This document shows, one piece after another, positions 8,874 through 17,392 of a DNA stretch of 50,508 bases. The notes under the pieces are model-generated. The model saw only the letters and a list, made by a program, of their open reading frames with translations, was not told the origin of the DNA and made no database searches. Made by a program: the position numbers and the translations under genes. Numbering within the stretch: the stretch's first letter is position 1; each line of letters opens with the position of its first letter. This DNA comes from Prochlorococcus sp. AG-347-J20 (GTDB lineage: Bacteria; Cyanobacteriota; Cyanobacteriia; PCC-6307; Cyanobiaceae): NCBI GenBank assembly GCA_003281485.1, contig QCBW01000011.1:1-50508 (forward strand). The letters are read 5' to 3'.

Positions 8874-9407
8874 TTATATTTTTTTCTTTAAAACGTTGAA
8901 CACTTCTTTAGCATGATTTATAGGTATAACACTTATCCATCTATAAGAAATTTTCCCATCAGGAGAAATCAAAAAGGTATTCCTATCTGAGAATGGAGGA
9001 ATCCAAGAACCATATTTATTACTAATAATTCCTTCAGGATCAGATAATAAAGTGTAGTTTATGGATTTTTCGCTACAAAAACTTTCATGAGAATCTTGAT
9101 TATCAGCGCTAATACCAACAATTTCGGCATTATTTTTTGAAAAATCTTTTTTTAATTCTGAAAAACCTTTAGCTTCAAGAGTGCATCCTGCTGTAAAGTC
9201 TTTAGGGTAAAAATACATAACAAGCCACTTTCCTTGAAAATCACTTAATTCCCAGGTTGTTTTTGTTTTTATATTTTTATTAAAACCTTCTAACTCAAAA
9301 TTTGGAGCAATATCTCCAACTTCAGGAGCAAAATCAAAGGGGAGGGCTGCATTACTATTAAAAAAAAGAATAAATGGTATTAATAAACATACAACTAAAT
9401 TTCTCAT
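8874..9407 (-). CDS. secreted peroxiredoxin, BCP/PrxQ family
   Basis: Thiol peroxidase of the AhpC/TSA superfamily, closest to BCP/PrxQ, 177 aa. A signal-like hydrophobic segment covers residues 3-21, pointing to the thylakoid lumen or periplasm. The peroxidatic cysteine is C75 in FYPKDFTAGCTLEA. In typical PrxQ a resolving cysteine lies five residues further on, but here that position is lysine (K80). A second cysteine, C111 in HESFCSEK, sits where the alternative alpha-3 type resolving cysteine is found. WISVIPINHAKEVF is the usual C-terminal region. It is 5 bases after rpmB and 3 before DUF2499, so probably in one transcript. Confidence 0.88.
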   Translation of the reverse strand: MRNLVVCLLIPFILFFNSNAALPFDFAPEVGDIAPNFELEGFNKNIKTKTTWELSDFQGKWLVMYFYPKDFTAGCTLEAKGFSELKKDFSKNNAEIVGISADNQDSHESFCSEKSINYTLLSDPEGIISNKYGSWIPPFSDRNTFLISPDGKISYRWISVIPINHAKEVFNVLKKKI

Positions 9408-9412
9408 TAAAT

Positions 9413-9649
9413 TTAGAATTTTTTTAAATCAACTCCATTCGATTTAGCAAATTTATCTAAACCTACTTTTTGTATGGATTTTAGTGCTTTGGTACTTATT
9501 TTTATATTCACCCATTTTTTACCCTCTTCCCACCATAGTCTCCTTTTTTGGAGATTAACTTGCTGCAATTTTTTTGTACGAATATGTGAGTGACTCACTG
9601 CCATCCCGTTATTAGCTTTTGCACCAGTCAGTTCGCAAACTCTTGACAT
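9413..9649 (-). CDS. rpmB: 50S ribosomal protein L28
   Basis: L28 of the large ribosomal subunit, 78 aa, the usual length. It begins [20 protein letters not shown], with the family motif [19 protein letters not shown] and the later [15 protein letters not shown]. It contains one N-terminal cysteine and no CxxC zinc pairs, so it is a zinc-free form. It lies between htpG (39 bases upstream) and the peroxiredoxin gene (5 bases downstream) on the same strand. Confidence 0.97.
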   Translation of the reverse strand: MSRVCELTGAKANNGMAVSHSHIRTKKLQQVNLQKRRLWWEEGKKWVNIKISTKALKSIQKVGLDKFAKSNGVDLKKF

Positions 9650-9688
9650 ATTTTTTGAGTTATATCTTTAAAAATTTTAACACATGAC

Positions 9689-11593
9689 TCAATTTGTTGA
9701 ATTGAGTAATTCTGAAATTAATTCGGCATTATTATTTTGTAAATTAATTATCTGTTCCTGATCTAATCCACCAACGGAAAGCTTAGCCATATCGTAAATA
9801 TGATTAGCAATTTTAAATGCTAATGGATTTTCAATAGGATCTTTTTTATCAATAATTATTTTGTTGCCTGTAATTTTATTAAGACCAACAATAAGTGAAT
9901 GTTCTTTGTTAACTAAGAGCACATGATATTCAGGTAAGCCAGGCATCTTTTGTTCCATATAAGCGCCCATATCATTAATTCTTCTCATTTGTTCTGGAAG
10001 TAAAATCATCGCAGGTGGTGCATCTTTGCTTAAAATAGACTGCACTTTAACTGTTACTTTCTCATTATTAAGGGCCTTAACTATCGTATCTCTTAGATTA
10101 TCTGTACTTGATTTGCCATCTTTATCTACAATTTCTTTAGAATCTTTATCTTCTAGTTCATTTATTTCTGAATCTACTCTTTGAAATTGATAATCTTCAT
10201 TTTTACTTTCCAACCATGGGAGAAATTGTGCGTCAATTAGAGGATCTGATTTAATAATTTCCTTATTATCGGATAAACATATATTTAATGCACTTGACTG
10301 TGCAATCAAATCTGAACAGTAAATTATTTTTTTAGAATCAGTTAACTTATTTCTTTCTTTGTAATTTGCTAGAGTTGTGAAATACTTATCATTGGACTTT
10401 ATAAGGGATTTATTTTCAATATCTTTAGTTAAGTCTTTCTCTGAATTAATTATTGTTTCAAAAATTATACTTTTATCGACTAAATCAGCAAATTTATCAT
10501 CTTCGATAGCACCAATTTTAATAAAAGCAGAGATAGAATCCCAAATTTCAGCATAAAATTCTGGAGAATTTTTAATCAAATCCTTCAGTTTATTAGCGAT
10601 TTTTTTTGAGATAAATGATGATATAGATCTTACTTTTCTATCTGTTTGTAATGCACTTCTACTAACATTTAAAGGAATATCTGTAGAGTCAATAACTCCT
10701 CTTAAAGGTAAAAGATACTTTGGTACTATCTCTTTAATTGAATCGCTTACGAATACTTGATTGCAAAATAATTTTATTTCTCCCTTTTCCCAATCAGCCC
10801 TACCTGACAACTTTGGAAAATACAATATTCCTTGTATGTCATATGGATAATCTGTATTTAGGTGAATCCATAACAGTGGATCTCCCTGGAAAGGATAAAG
10901 GTATTTATATAACTCAATATAATCTTCATCTTTTAATTCACTAGGTTGTTTTCTCCAAGGAGGATTTTTCTTATTAATATTCTCTCCTTCTAATAAGACA
11001 TCTATTGGCATAAAATCACAATATTTTTTTATTAGAGATTTAATCCTTTCAGGCTCGATAAACTCTTTTTCTTCTTCAAGTAGGTGAAGAATAACATCTG
11101 TACCAATTGTCTCTCTTTCTGATTCCTCTAAAGTGAAATTTGGCGATCCATCACAAGACCATTTGAAAGCTTTTGATTCCCCAATTGCAGACTTAGTTAA
11201 TATATCAACTCTATCTGCCACCATGAAACTTGAATAAAAACCTAGTCCAAAATGACCTATGAATTCATCATTATCTTTTTTGTATTTTGTTAGGAATTCT
11301 TCAGCACTAGAAAATGCAACTTGATTTATGTACTTCTTAATTTCTTCATCATTCATTCCAATTCCATTATCGGAAATTGTTAACGTATTTTCTTCACGGT
11401 TAATTGTTATTTTTACTTGAGCCTCCTCAGTATTTTCGCAATCACCTGCCATAGAGGCCATTCTTCTTTTACTAATTGCGTCAACACCATTACTAACAAG
11501 TTCTCTTAAAAAGATTTCATGGTCAGAATATACTGCCTTCTTGATAATAGGGAAAATATTTTCGGTATTAATACGAATTTCGCCTTTTTCCAT
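9689..11593 (-). CDS. htpG: molecular chaperone HtpG (Hsp90)
   Basis: Cytosolic Hsp90-family ATP-dependent chaperone, 634 aa, dimeric. The GHKL ATPase domain is clear: RELVSNGVDAISK (Mg-binding Asn), ISDNGIGM and GHFGLGFYSSFM. The middle domain begins near NKKNPPWRK and includes LNVSRSALQTDR. The C-terminal dimerisation domain carries MPGLPEYHVLLVN. The opening GEIRINTENIFPIIKKAVYS is standard. The motif normally reading LIRELVSNA.DA has Gly-Val here, a conservative difference. It heads the unit with rpmB. The upstream gap (11594-11710) contains two dyads, but no CIRCE element was seen. Confidence 0.97.
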   Translation of the reverse strand: MEKGEIRINTENIFPIIKKAVYSDHEIFLRELVSNGVDAISKRRMASMAGDCENTEEAQVKITINREENTLTISDNGIGMNDEEIKKYINQVAFSSAEEFLTKYKKDNDEFIGHFGLGFYSSFMVADRVDILTKSAIGESKAFKWSCDGSPNFTLEESERETIGTDVILHLLEEEKEFIEPERIKSLIKKYCDFMPIDVLLEGENINKKNPPWRKQPSELKDEDYIELYKYLYPFQGDPLLWIHLNTDYPYDIQGILYFPKLSGRADWEKGEIKLFCNQVFVSDSIKEIVPKYLLPLRGVIDSTDIPLNVSRSALQTDRKVRSISSFISKKIANKLKDLIKNSPEFYAEIWDSISAFIKIGAIEDDKFADLVDKSIIFETIINSEKDLTKDIENKSLIKSNDKYFTTLANYKERNKLTDSKKIIYCSDLIAQSSALNICLSDNKEIIKSDPLIDAQFLPWLESKNEDYQFQRVDSEINELEDKDSKEIVDKDGKSSTDNLRDTIVKALNNEKVTVKVQSILSKDAPPAMILLPEQMRRINDMGAYMEQKMPGLPEYHVLLVNKEHSLIVGLNKITGNKIIIDKKDPIENPLAFKIANHIYDMAKLSVGGLDQEQIINLQNNNAELISELLNSTN

Positions 11594-11657
11594 TTAAAAA
11601 AAATCAAACATACAAATCCTATTTCCTAAAAACTAGTTAATCAAGTTTAATTAGGAG

Positions 11658-11693
11658 TATTGTCCGAACAATATATGAATTTAACTGTTAAAT
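11658..11693. promoter_or_regulatory. two palindromes upstream of htpG
   Basis: Two dyads sit in the 117-base gap between hisZ and htpG. The first, 11658-11673, reads TATTGTCCGAACAATA: a 6-bp inverted repeat around CCGA. The second, 11679-11693, is ATTTAAC-T-GTTAAAT, a perfect 7-bp inverted repeat around one base. They lie 65-100 bases before the htpG ATG, a suitable place for operator sites. Neither has a U-run after it on either strand, so neither looks like an intrinsic terminator of hisZ. AT-rich dyads can arise by chance. Confidence 0.3.
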
Positions 11694-11710
11694 AAATTTT
11701 AAAAAAGGCT

Positions 11711-12862
11711 TTATTTAACCCAAAAAATCTCACTACAATTGTTTTCTTTCATAATTTGATTGGCTTTTTCCAAGTCATCACATGGATTTAAATGTAAGAC
11801 AGCAATATTTCCTTTATTCTGTTGCACTTTTTGTTCATTCATACCTTTTTCTAACAAATAAGAGTCTTTAAACATCAATAAAATCTTTTTTTTATCTGTC
11901 TTTTCTTCCTTAATTAAATTTCTTAAAATGTCTACTGAAATTGTAAATCCAATCCCATTAAATATTTTCTCATTAGGACTAAATGATCTTACTAACTCAT
12001 CATATCTTCCGCCTTTTGCGATGATGCTTTTATTTTTACCATTAACCCCTATTAGTTGAAAAACTATTCCTTCATATAAATTCAAGTGAGGTTGAAAAGT
12101 GGGATCAAGTTGTAATTTAACACCATATCTATTTGATATTTTTGATAATGTTTCAAATAAAAAATTTAAGTCATCTAATGTTTTACTAGTGCCATATATA
12201 GTTTTTAATTTGTTTAATATTGCAATTGGCTCTCCTCGAGTGAATAAAAGATCTTTAAGAATATATTTATCATCTTCATCTATTCCTAGTTTAGATAAAT
12301 TATCTTGATCAAAATTAACCAGACTTTTCTTAATTTCTTCAAAATTATTATTTTTATATTTGTTCAGTATCAAGTCCATTATTTTTGTGGTGCTTACTAG
12401 TAGAAATAAATTACAACCATCCTTCAAATTAAGATTATCGATTGAATTAAACAAAATATTAATAACTTCAATTTCTGGGTATTTTGTATCATATCCAATT
12501 AATTCAATTCCACTCTGCAATTTTTCCTGTAACTTAAGTGAATTATTATTATTTTGTTTTTTATCAAAAACCATGCCATTAGTGAATAATCTTATAGGTC
12601 TTTTCTTATTTATTAATCTAGTAGATGTCAATTTAACAATTGATGTTGTCATTTCTGGCCTAAGACATAATGAATTATTACTTACTATTCCTACAACATG
12701 ATTTTCGTCAATAATGCCTCGGCCTTTTATAGTTTCTAAAGTATTTATAAATGAGGGTGAAACCTCTTCATATCCCCATAGTTTATAAATACTATTTAAA
12801 TTATTTATAATGTTCGAGTTATTTTTTACATCGACTAATTTAATTTCCTTTATATCGGTCAT
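11711..12862 (-). CDS. hisZ: ATP phosphoribosyltransferase regulatory subunit HisZ
   Basis: A HisRS-like protein of 383 aa lacking the anticodon-binding domain and conserved catalytic signatures of a true histidyl-tRNA synthetase. This matches HisZ, which partners short-form HisG in the first step of histidine synthesis. Class II-like motifs are visible: GYEEVSPSFINTLE near the N-terminus, CLRPEMTTSIVKL (motif 2 region) and AKGGRYDELVRSF with GIGFTISVDIL at the back. Internal stretches are rich in Asn and Lys, as in other AT-rich genes here. It follows the IMPase-family gene by 18 bases. A divergent synthetase-like paralogue with another role is the alternative. Confidence 0.8.
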   Translation of the reverse strand: MTDIKEIKLVDVKNNSNIINNLNSIYKLWGYEEVSPSFINTLETIKGRGIIDENHVVGIVSNNSLCLRPEMTTSIVKLTSTRLINKKRPIRLFTNGMVFDKKQNNNNSLKLQEKLQSGIELIGYDTKYPEIEVINILFNSIDNLNLKDGCNLFLLVSTTKIMDLILNKYKNNNFEEIKKSLVNFDQDNLSKLGIDEDDKYILKDLLFTRGEPIAILNKLKTIYGTSKTLDDLNFLFETLSKISNRYGVKLQLDPTFQPHLNLYEGIVFQLIGVNGKNKSIIAKGGRYDELVRSFSPNEKIFNGIGFTISVDILRNLIKEEKTDKKKILLMFKDSYLLEKGMNEQKVQQNKGNIAVLHLNPCDDLEKANQIMKENNCSEIFWVK

Positions 12863-12880
12863 TTTGATATTTAACTAATT

Positions 12881-13729
12881 TTAGGTATAGAGATTTTTTT
12901 TAAATGGAGAGACTTTATCTAGTTCATTTTTTAATTCATTCTCAAGGCTGGGAGAACAAGCTAAAATTCTTCCTGAACTTAAATTAAATTCGCCTGATGG
13001 ATAATCAGAAATAATACCACCAGCCTCTTTAACAATAATAGCACCAGCCGCTAAGTCCCATACTTCCAATCCTCTTTCCCAATATCCATCTACCTTACCT
13101 GCCGCAACAAATGCTAGATCAACTGCTGCTGCACCTCCTCTTCTAACACCTCTAGTTTTATGTGTTAAGTAACAAAACTCAGCATAATTATTATCCTCTG
13201 TGTCAAATCTGTCATAAGAGAAACCAGTTACAAGTAGACTATCTGAAAGATTAGTGGGATTCGATACTTTAAGTTCACCATCATTGCAAAATGAGCCTAA
13301 ACCTATACAGGCTGAATATAGCTCATTTAAATAAGGTACTGATATAGCGCCTATTATTGGCTTATTTTTATATACAAGACCAATAGAAGTCCCAAAAAAA
13401 GGATATCCATGGGAATAATTTGTTGTACCGTCTAATGGGTCTATACACCATGTTAAATCCGAAGATTTGGTTAATTTACCCGATTCCTCTGCATTTATAG
13501 ATATGTTTGGTGTCTCTTCTAATAAATATTCTTTTATTTTATTTTCAACTTCCAAATCTACATTGGTAACTAAATCACCCTTCCTACCCTTTGATGATAT
13601 TTTCTGAATTTTATTGTAATTAACTTTTAAAATTTCATTACCAATTTGAGCGGAATTCTTGGCTATTTCATACAAAATGGATAAGTTTACTTGATTTGAA
13701 AGTTCCTCTATTTCACTTAATTCAAACAT
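12881..13729 (-). CDS. inositol monophosphatase family phosphatase
   Basis: Mg-dependent sugar or polyol phosphatase of the IMPase/SuhB fold, 282 aa. Metal ligands are present: EES at residues 81-83, DPLDGTTN (D97, D100) and WDLAAGA (W224, D225). The last is the signature before the C-terminal VKEAGGIISDYPSG. Substrates in this family include inositol-1-phosphate, histidinol phosphate (HisN), PAP and fructose-1,6-bisphosphate. Its position 18 bases upstream of hisZ makes histidinol-phosphate phosphatase an attractive reading, but sequence alone does not separate these. It is 5 bases after the ferredoxin gene, in a tight three-gene unit. Confidence 0.9.
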   Translation of the reverse strand: MFELSEIEELSNQVNLSILYEIAKNSAQIGNEILKVNYNKIQKISSKGRKGDLVTNVDLEVENKIKEYLLEETPNISINAEESGKLTKSSDLTWCIDPLDGTTNYSHGYPFFGTSIGLVYKNKPIIGAISVPYLNELYSACIGLGSFCNDGELKVSNPTNLSDSLLVTGFSYDRFDTEDNNYAEFCYLTHKTRGVRRGGAAAVDLAFVAAGKVDGYWERGLEVWDLAAGAIIVKEAGGIISDYPSGEFNLSSGRILACSPSLENELKNELDKVSPFKKNLYT

Positions 13730-13734
13730 GATAG

Positions 13735-14109
13735 TTAATCTTCCTCAAATTCCCAAGGTGGCGCAACTCTTGTATTTCCCCTTCCAAAATATTGTCCAAA
13801 TTGTAAATCGTAAACTTCATCTTCATATGTAGTTTCTACCTCAAGGTCTGAAGTTGCTTTAGCGACACAAAGAAGTGCATAACCTTTGTCTTTTAAAGCC
13901 TGCGATACACCCATGGCTTCAGGTTGTTGTAAGGTCCCAGATTTAATTTTAACTGCACAACTTGTACAGCAACCATTTCTACATGAAAATGCAAGTTTGA
14001 AACCTTTCTTTTCAAATTCCTTAAGTATGTAATCATCACTATTAACAAGCTCTTGGTAGACCTTTCCGGTTTCCTTATTTTTAATCGTGACTGTGAAAGT
14101 CTTTTTCAA
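13735..14109 (-). CDS. 2Fe-2S ferredoxin with C-terminal extension (FdC2-like)
   Basis: Plant-type 2Fe-2S ferredoxin, 124 aa. The cluster cysteines fit CX4CX2C-X29-C: C43, C48, C51 and C81, with an extra C47 in the stretch CRNGCCTSCAVK. After the normal end the chain continues about 25 residues (EVYDLQFGQYFGRGN and on). From memory this extension and the GCCTSC variant resemble the FdC2 class of cyanobacteria and plants, which is not the main photosynthetic ferredoxin. The start is TTG, chosen because AGAGGAAAG lies 5 bases before it and no ATG fits. It leads the unit with the IMPase-like gene and hisZ. Electron partner unknown. Confidence 0.85.
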   Translation of the reverse strand: MKKTFTVTIKNKETGKVYQELVNSDDYILKEFEKKGFKLAFSCRNGCCTSCAVKIKSGTLQQPEAMGVSQALKDKGYALLCVAKATSDLEVETTYEDEVYDLQFGQYFGRGNTRVAPPWEFEED

Positions 14110-14158
14110 ATAACTTTCCTCTAAAATGGGATGATCAAGAGTTAAAATGGTGATCTTG

Positions 14159-14245
14159 GGAGAGGTGGCCGAGTGGTTGAAGGCGCAGCACTGGAAATGC
14201 TGTATAGGGGCAACTTTATCGAGGGTTCGAATCCCTCTCTCTCCG
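14159..14245 (+). tRNA. tRNA-Ser (anticodon GGA)
   Basis: An 87-base class II tRNA. The acceptor stem pairs GGAGAGG (14159-14165) with TCTCTCC (14238-14244), discriminator G at 14245. The D-arm is GCC-loop-GGC. The anticodon stem CAGCA/TGCTG encloses the loop CTGGAAA with anticodon GGA, reading UCC and UCU. A long variable arm, as required for tRNA-Ser, precedes the T-arm GAGGG-TTCGAAT-CCCTC. CCA is not encoded. It lies alone between the ferredoxin gene and dnaK. Confidence 0.97.
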
Positions 14246-14460
14246 TTTAATAATAGTTGATATTGGTTAATTACATCAAGAATATTTGCTATATAGAATT
14301 TTTTTAAAATATATATTAGGTAATCATTATATGCCTCATATAATTTTATTTATATAAATTAAGTTGAAAATATTTGATTTTTACTATTATATGTAGATAT
14401 CTAAGATAAAAATTATTTAAATTATTAGTAAATTTTGCTTTAATTTAGCTATCTAAGAAC

Positions 14461-16458
14461 ATGGGGCAAATAGTTGGAATTGATTTAGGAACTACTAACT
14501 CTGTTGTTGGAGTTATAGAGGCTGGACGACCAATTGTTATTGCAAATTCTGAAGGGTCCAGAACTACACCCTCAATTGTTGGTTTTACAAAAGATAAAGA
14601 AATAGTAATAGGAGATCAAGCAAGAAGACAATTGGTTTTAAATCCAAAAAATACTTTTTATAACCTAAAAAGATTTATTGGTAGCGACTGGGATGAGCTA
14701 GATGAGAATAGTATTTCTGTTCCTTACAATGTTAAAGCAAATAATACAGGAAGTGTTAGGGTTCTTAGTCCAAATACAGAAAGAGAGTACGCACCAGAAG
14801 AGTTAGTTAGCTCATTAATAAGAAAATTAATAAATGATGCCGAAACATACCTTGGAGATACTGTTGAATCTGCTGTTATTACAGTTCCTGCCTACTTTAA
14901 TGAATCTCAAAGACAAGCTACTAAAGATTCTGCAATACTGGCAGGAATCAAAGTAGATAGAATCCTAAATGAACCTACTGCAGCAGCTCTGGCTTATGGT
15001 TTTGAAAAAAGTTCTTCTAATAATGTTTTGGTTTTTGATTTGGGAGGAGGAACATTTGATGTTTCGTTATTAAAAATTTCTAACGGTGTATTTGATGTTA
15101 AAGCCACTTGTGGTGATACCCAATTAGGGGGGAACAATTTTGATTCTAAGATTGTAGATTGGCTAGCTGAAAATTTTCTTGCAAAATATAAAATTGATTT
15201 AAGAAGAGATAGACAAGCTTTACAGAGATTAACTGAAGCTGCAGAGAAGGCTAAATGTGAATTATCAGGATTGCAAAAAACAAAAATATCTTTACCTTTT
15301 ATTACCACAAGTAAAGAAGGACCATTACATATTGAAGAGACTTTAGATAGAAAAATATTTGAATCATTATCTCAAGATCTATTAGACAGATTATTAGAGC
15401 CTGTGCAAATAGCTTTGGATGACTCTGGATGGAATGCAGAGGATATTGATGAGGTTGTTCTTGTAGGGGGAAGCACAAGAATCCCAATGGTTCAACAATT
15501 AGTAAAGACTCTTGTTCCAAATGATCCTTGTCAATCTGTTAATCCAGATGAAGTAGTGGCTATTGGTGCAGCGATACAATCAGGAATAATTAGTGGTGAT
15601 TTACAAGATTTACTATTAAATGATGTAACACCTTTATCTTTAGGTCTAGAAACTATCGGCGGTCTTATGAAGGTACTTATTCCTCGCAATACACCAATAC
15701 CAGTAAGACAATCTGATGTATTTAGTACATCTGAAGCTAATCAATCTTCCGTAGTTGTCCAAGTAAGGCAAGGTGAAAGACCATTGGCTTCTGAAAATAA
15801 ATCACTTGGTAAATTCAGGTTGTCAGGAATACCACCAGCACCCAGAGGAATACCACAAGTTCAGGTAGCATTTGATATTGATGCAAATGGTCTTTTAGAA
15901 GTAAGTGCAACTGATAGAACCACTGGAAGAAAGCAAACAGTTACGATTTCTGGAGGATCAAATTTAAATGAACAGGAAATTTCCTCGATACTTGAAGAAG
16001 CAAAATCAAAAGCTAATGAGGATAGAATGAAAAGATCTGTCATTGATAGAAAAAATAGTGCTTTAACTCTTATTGCTCAAGCCGAGAGAAGACTTAGAGA
16101 TGCTTCTTTGGAATTTGGACCTTATGGAGCTGAAAGGCAACAAAGAGCTGTTGAACTTGCTATCCAAGATGTCGAAGATTACTTAGATGATAATGACCCT
16201 CAAGAATTAGAAATTTCAGTAAGTGCCCTCCAAGAAGCATTATTTGGTTTAAATAGAAAATTTGCAGCAGAGAGAAAAACTGAGAATAATCCATTACAGA
16301 GTATTAAAAATACATTTGGATCATTAAAGGATGAACTTTTCTCCGATGACTATTGGGATGATGATCCCTGGGATAACGAAATGAATAGAAATTATAGAAA
16401 TTCGCGGTATGGTAATTCTAGGGATGATGATCCATGGGACAATGACTATTTCCTCTAA
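14461..16458 (+). CDS. dnaK: chaperone DnaK (Hsp70), cyanobacterial DnaK1-like
   Basis: ATP-dependent Hsp70 chaperone, 665 aa. ATPase motifs include GIDLGTTNS (residues 6-14), VPAYFNESQRQATKDSA, FDLGGGTFDVS and VGGSTRIP (about 335). The substrate-binding domain starts near DVTPLSLGLETIGG. The C-terminal tail is unusual: it is rich in Asp, Trp, Arg and Asn, with DDDPWDN occurring twice and a YFL end, instead of the EEVD/EEK-like tail of E. coli-type DnaK. Cyanobacteria have several DnaKs; the tail and linkage to a zinc-finger-free DnaJ suggest the DnaK1 type. Its end overlaps dnaJ by 17 bases. The 215-base upstream gap is AT-rich and shows no CIRCE element. Confidence 0.95.
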   Translation: MGQIVGIDLGTTNSVVGVIEAGRPIVIANSEGSRTTPSIVGFTKDKEIVIGDQARRQLVLNPKNTFYNLKRFIGSDWDELDENSISVPYNVKANNTGSVRVLSPNTEREYAPEELVSSLIRKLINDAETYLGDTVESAVITVPAYFNESQRQATKDSAILAGIKVDRILNEPTAAALAYGFEKSSSNNVLVFDLGGGTFDVSLLKISNGVFDVKATCGDTQLGGNNFDSKIVDWLAENFLAKYKIDLRRDRQALQRLTEAAEKAKCELSGLQKTKISLPFITTSKEGPLHIEETLDRKIFESLSQDLLDRLLEPVQIALDDSGWNAEDIDEVVLVGGSTRIPMVQQLVKTLVPNDPCQSVNPDEVVAIGAAIQSGIISGDLQDLLLNDVTPLSLGLETIGGLMKVLIPRNTPIPVRQSDVFSTSEANQSSVVVQVRQGERPLASENKSLGKFRLSGIPPAPRGIPQVQVAFDIDANGLLEVSATDRTTGRKQTVTISGGSNLNEQEISSILEEAKSKANEDRMKRSVIDRKNSALTLIAQAERRLRDASLEFGPYGAERQQRAVELAIQDVEDYLDDNDPQELEISVSALQEALFGLNRKFAAERKTENNPLQSIKNTFGSLKDELFSDDYWDDDPWDNEMNRNYRNSRYGNSRDDDPWDNDYFL

Positions 16459-17365
16459 AAAAGACTACTTGTCGATTTTGGGACTATCCCATAATTTCGA
16501 TGATAAAGAACTTAAAAAAGCCTTCCGAAGAGAAGCAAGAAAATGGCATCCTGATTTAAATAAAAATGATCTAAATGCAGAAGAAAGATTTAAATTAATT
16601 AATGAAGCATACGAATATCTACGGGATCCCAATAAGAGGAAAAATAGTACTGATGAAAATATCCAAGATGATTACAAAAGTAATTTTAAGACAGGATTTC
16701 CAGATTTTCAGGATTATCTTGATTCATTATTTGGATATGAATACCCCGCAAAAAATTATGACGAATACAATGATGAACCATTTGAAGATGAATCCATAAA
16801 TACAGATAATGATGAATTTACTAATTATGAATACCCTACAACCTCACCAGAAGAGCCGCCACCAGTAAAACTCCACCAAGATATTGAAACAATTATAGAT
16901 TTAACTCCTGATGAGGCTTTAAATGGAGCTTCAATTTTAATAGAGCTTGAAGATGAGACCGTGGTAGAAGTTGACACACCTCCTTTCGCTGGAGATGGAT
17001 GGCGTTTAAGACTTGAAAATATTGCAAGGGGAGGTAAAGATCATTATCTACAGTTAAAAGTTCAAACGGAAAGTGGTCTAAGAATTGATGGCTTAAGAGT
17101 TCTTTATAAATTAGAGTTATTTCCTCATGATGCGCTTCTTGGTTGTGCAGTAGAGGTTCCGACCCTAGATGGAAATGTCACACTTCAAGTTCCTCCAAAA
17201 TCATCTACCGGAAGAATGTTACGTTTGAAAGGTAGAGGTTTAACATTCGAAGATAATACAGGTGATCAATATGTTGAAATATTGGTAGTGATACCTGCTG
17301 ATATTAATGATGAAGAAATCGCATTATATACAAGATTACAAGAATTATCACTTTCTGATTCTTAA
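16442..17365 (+). CDS. DnaJ-type co-chaperone without zinc finger
   Basis: J-domain protein, 307 aa from the ATG at 16442. I prefer this start to the in-frame ATG at 16409, because the J-domain starts right after it (KKDYLSILGLS) and it overlaps dnaK by only 17 bases. The HPD tripeptide is H36-P37-D38 in RKWHPDLNK. An acidic linker rich in Asp, Glu, Asn and Tyr (about 75-140) replaces the Gly/Phe and CxxCxGxG zinc domains. The C-terminal substrate-binding domains follow, ending with KGRGLTFEDNTGDQYVEI. This is CbpA-like (class B). It should stimulate the ATPase of the DnaK encoded just upstream. Confidence 0.92.
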   Translation: MTISSKKDYLSILGLSHNFDDKELKKAFRREARKWHPDLNKNDLNAEERFKLINEAYEYLRDPNKRKNSTDENIQDDYKSNFKTGFPDFQDYLDSLFGYEYPAKNYDEYNDEPFEDESINTDNDEFTNYEYPTTSPEEPPPVKLHQDIETIIDLTPDEALNGASILIELEDETVVEVDTPPFAGDGWRLRLENIARGGKDHYLQLKVQTESGLRIDGLRVLYKLELFPHDALLGCAVEVPTLDGNVTLQVPPKSSTGRMLRLKGRGLTFEDNTGDQYVEILVVIPADINDEEIALYTRLQELSLSDS

Positions 17366-17392
17366 TCAAATATTATATAGACAGAAAAATCG

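Noticed and set aside
14246..14460. CIRCE or other heat-shock operator before dnaK
   Set aside because: No TTAGCACTC/GAGTGCTAA-type inverted repeat was seen; the gap is plain AT-rich sequence with many chance -10-like hexamers.
14994..15520. Two minus-strand open frames of 104 and 72 codons inside dnaK
   Set aside because: They are antisense to an intact conserved gene and their proteins resemble nothing; expected by-products of codon bias.
16409..16441. Earlier ATG for the dnaJ gene
   Set aside because: It would add 11 non-conserved residues and lengthen the overlap with dnaK; the J-domain fits the ATG at 16442.
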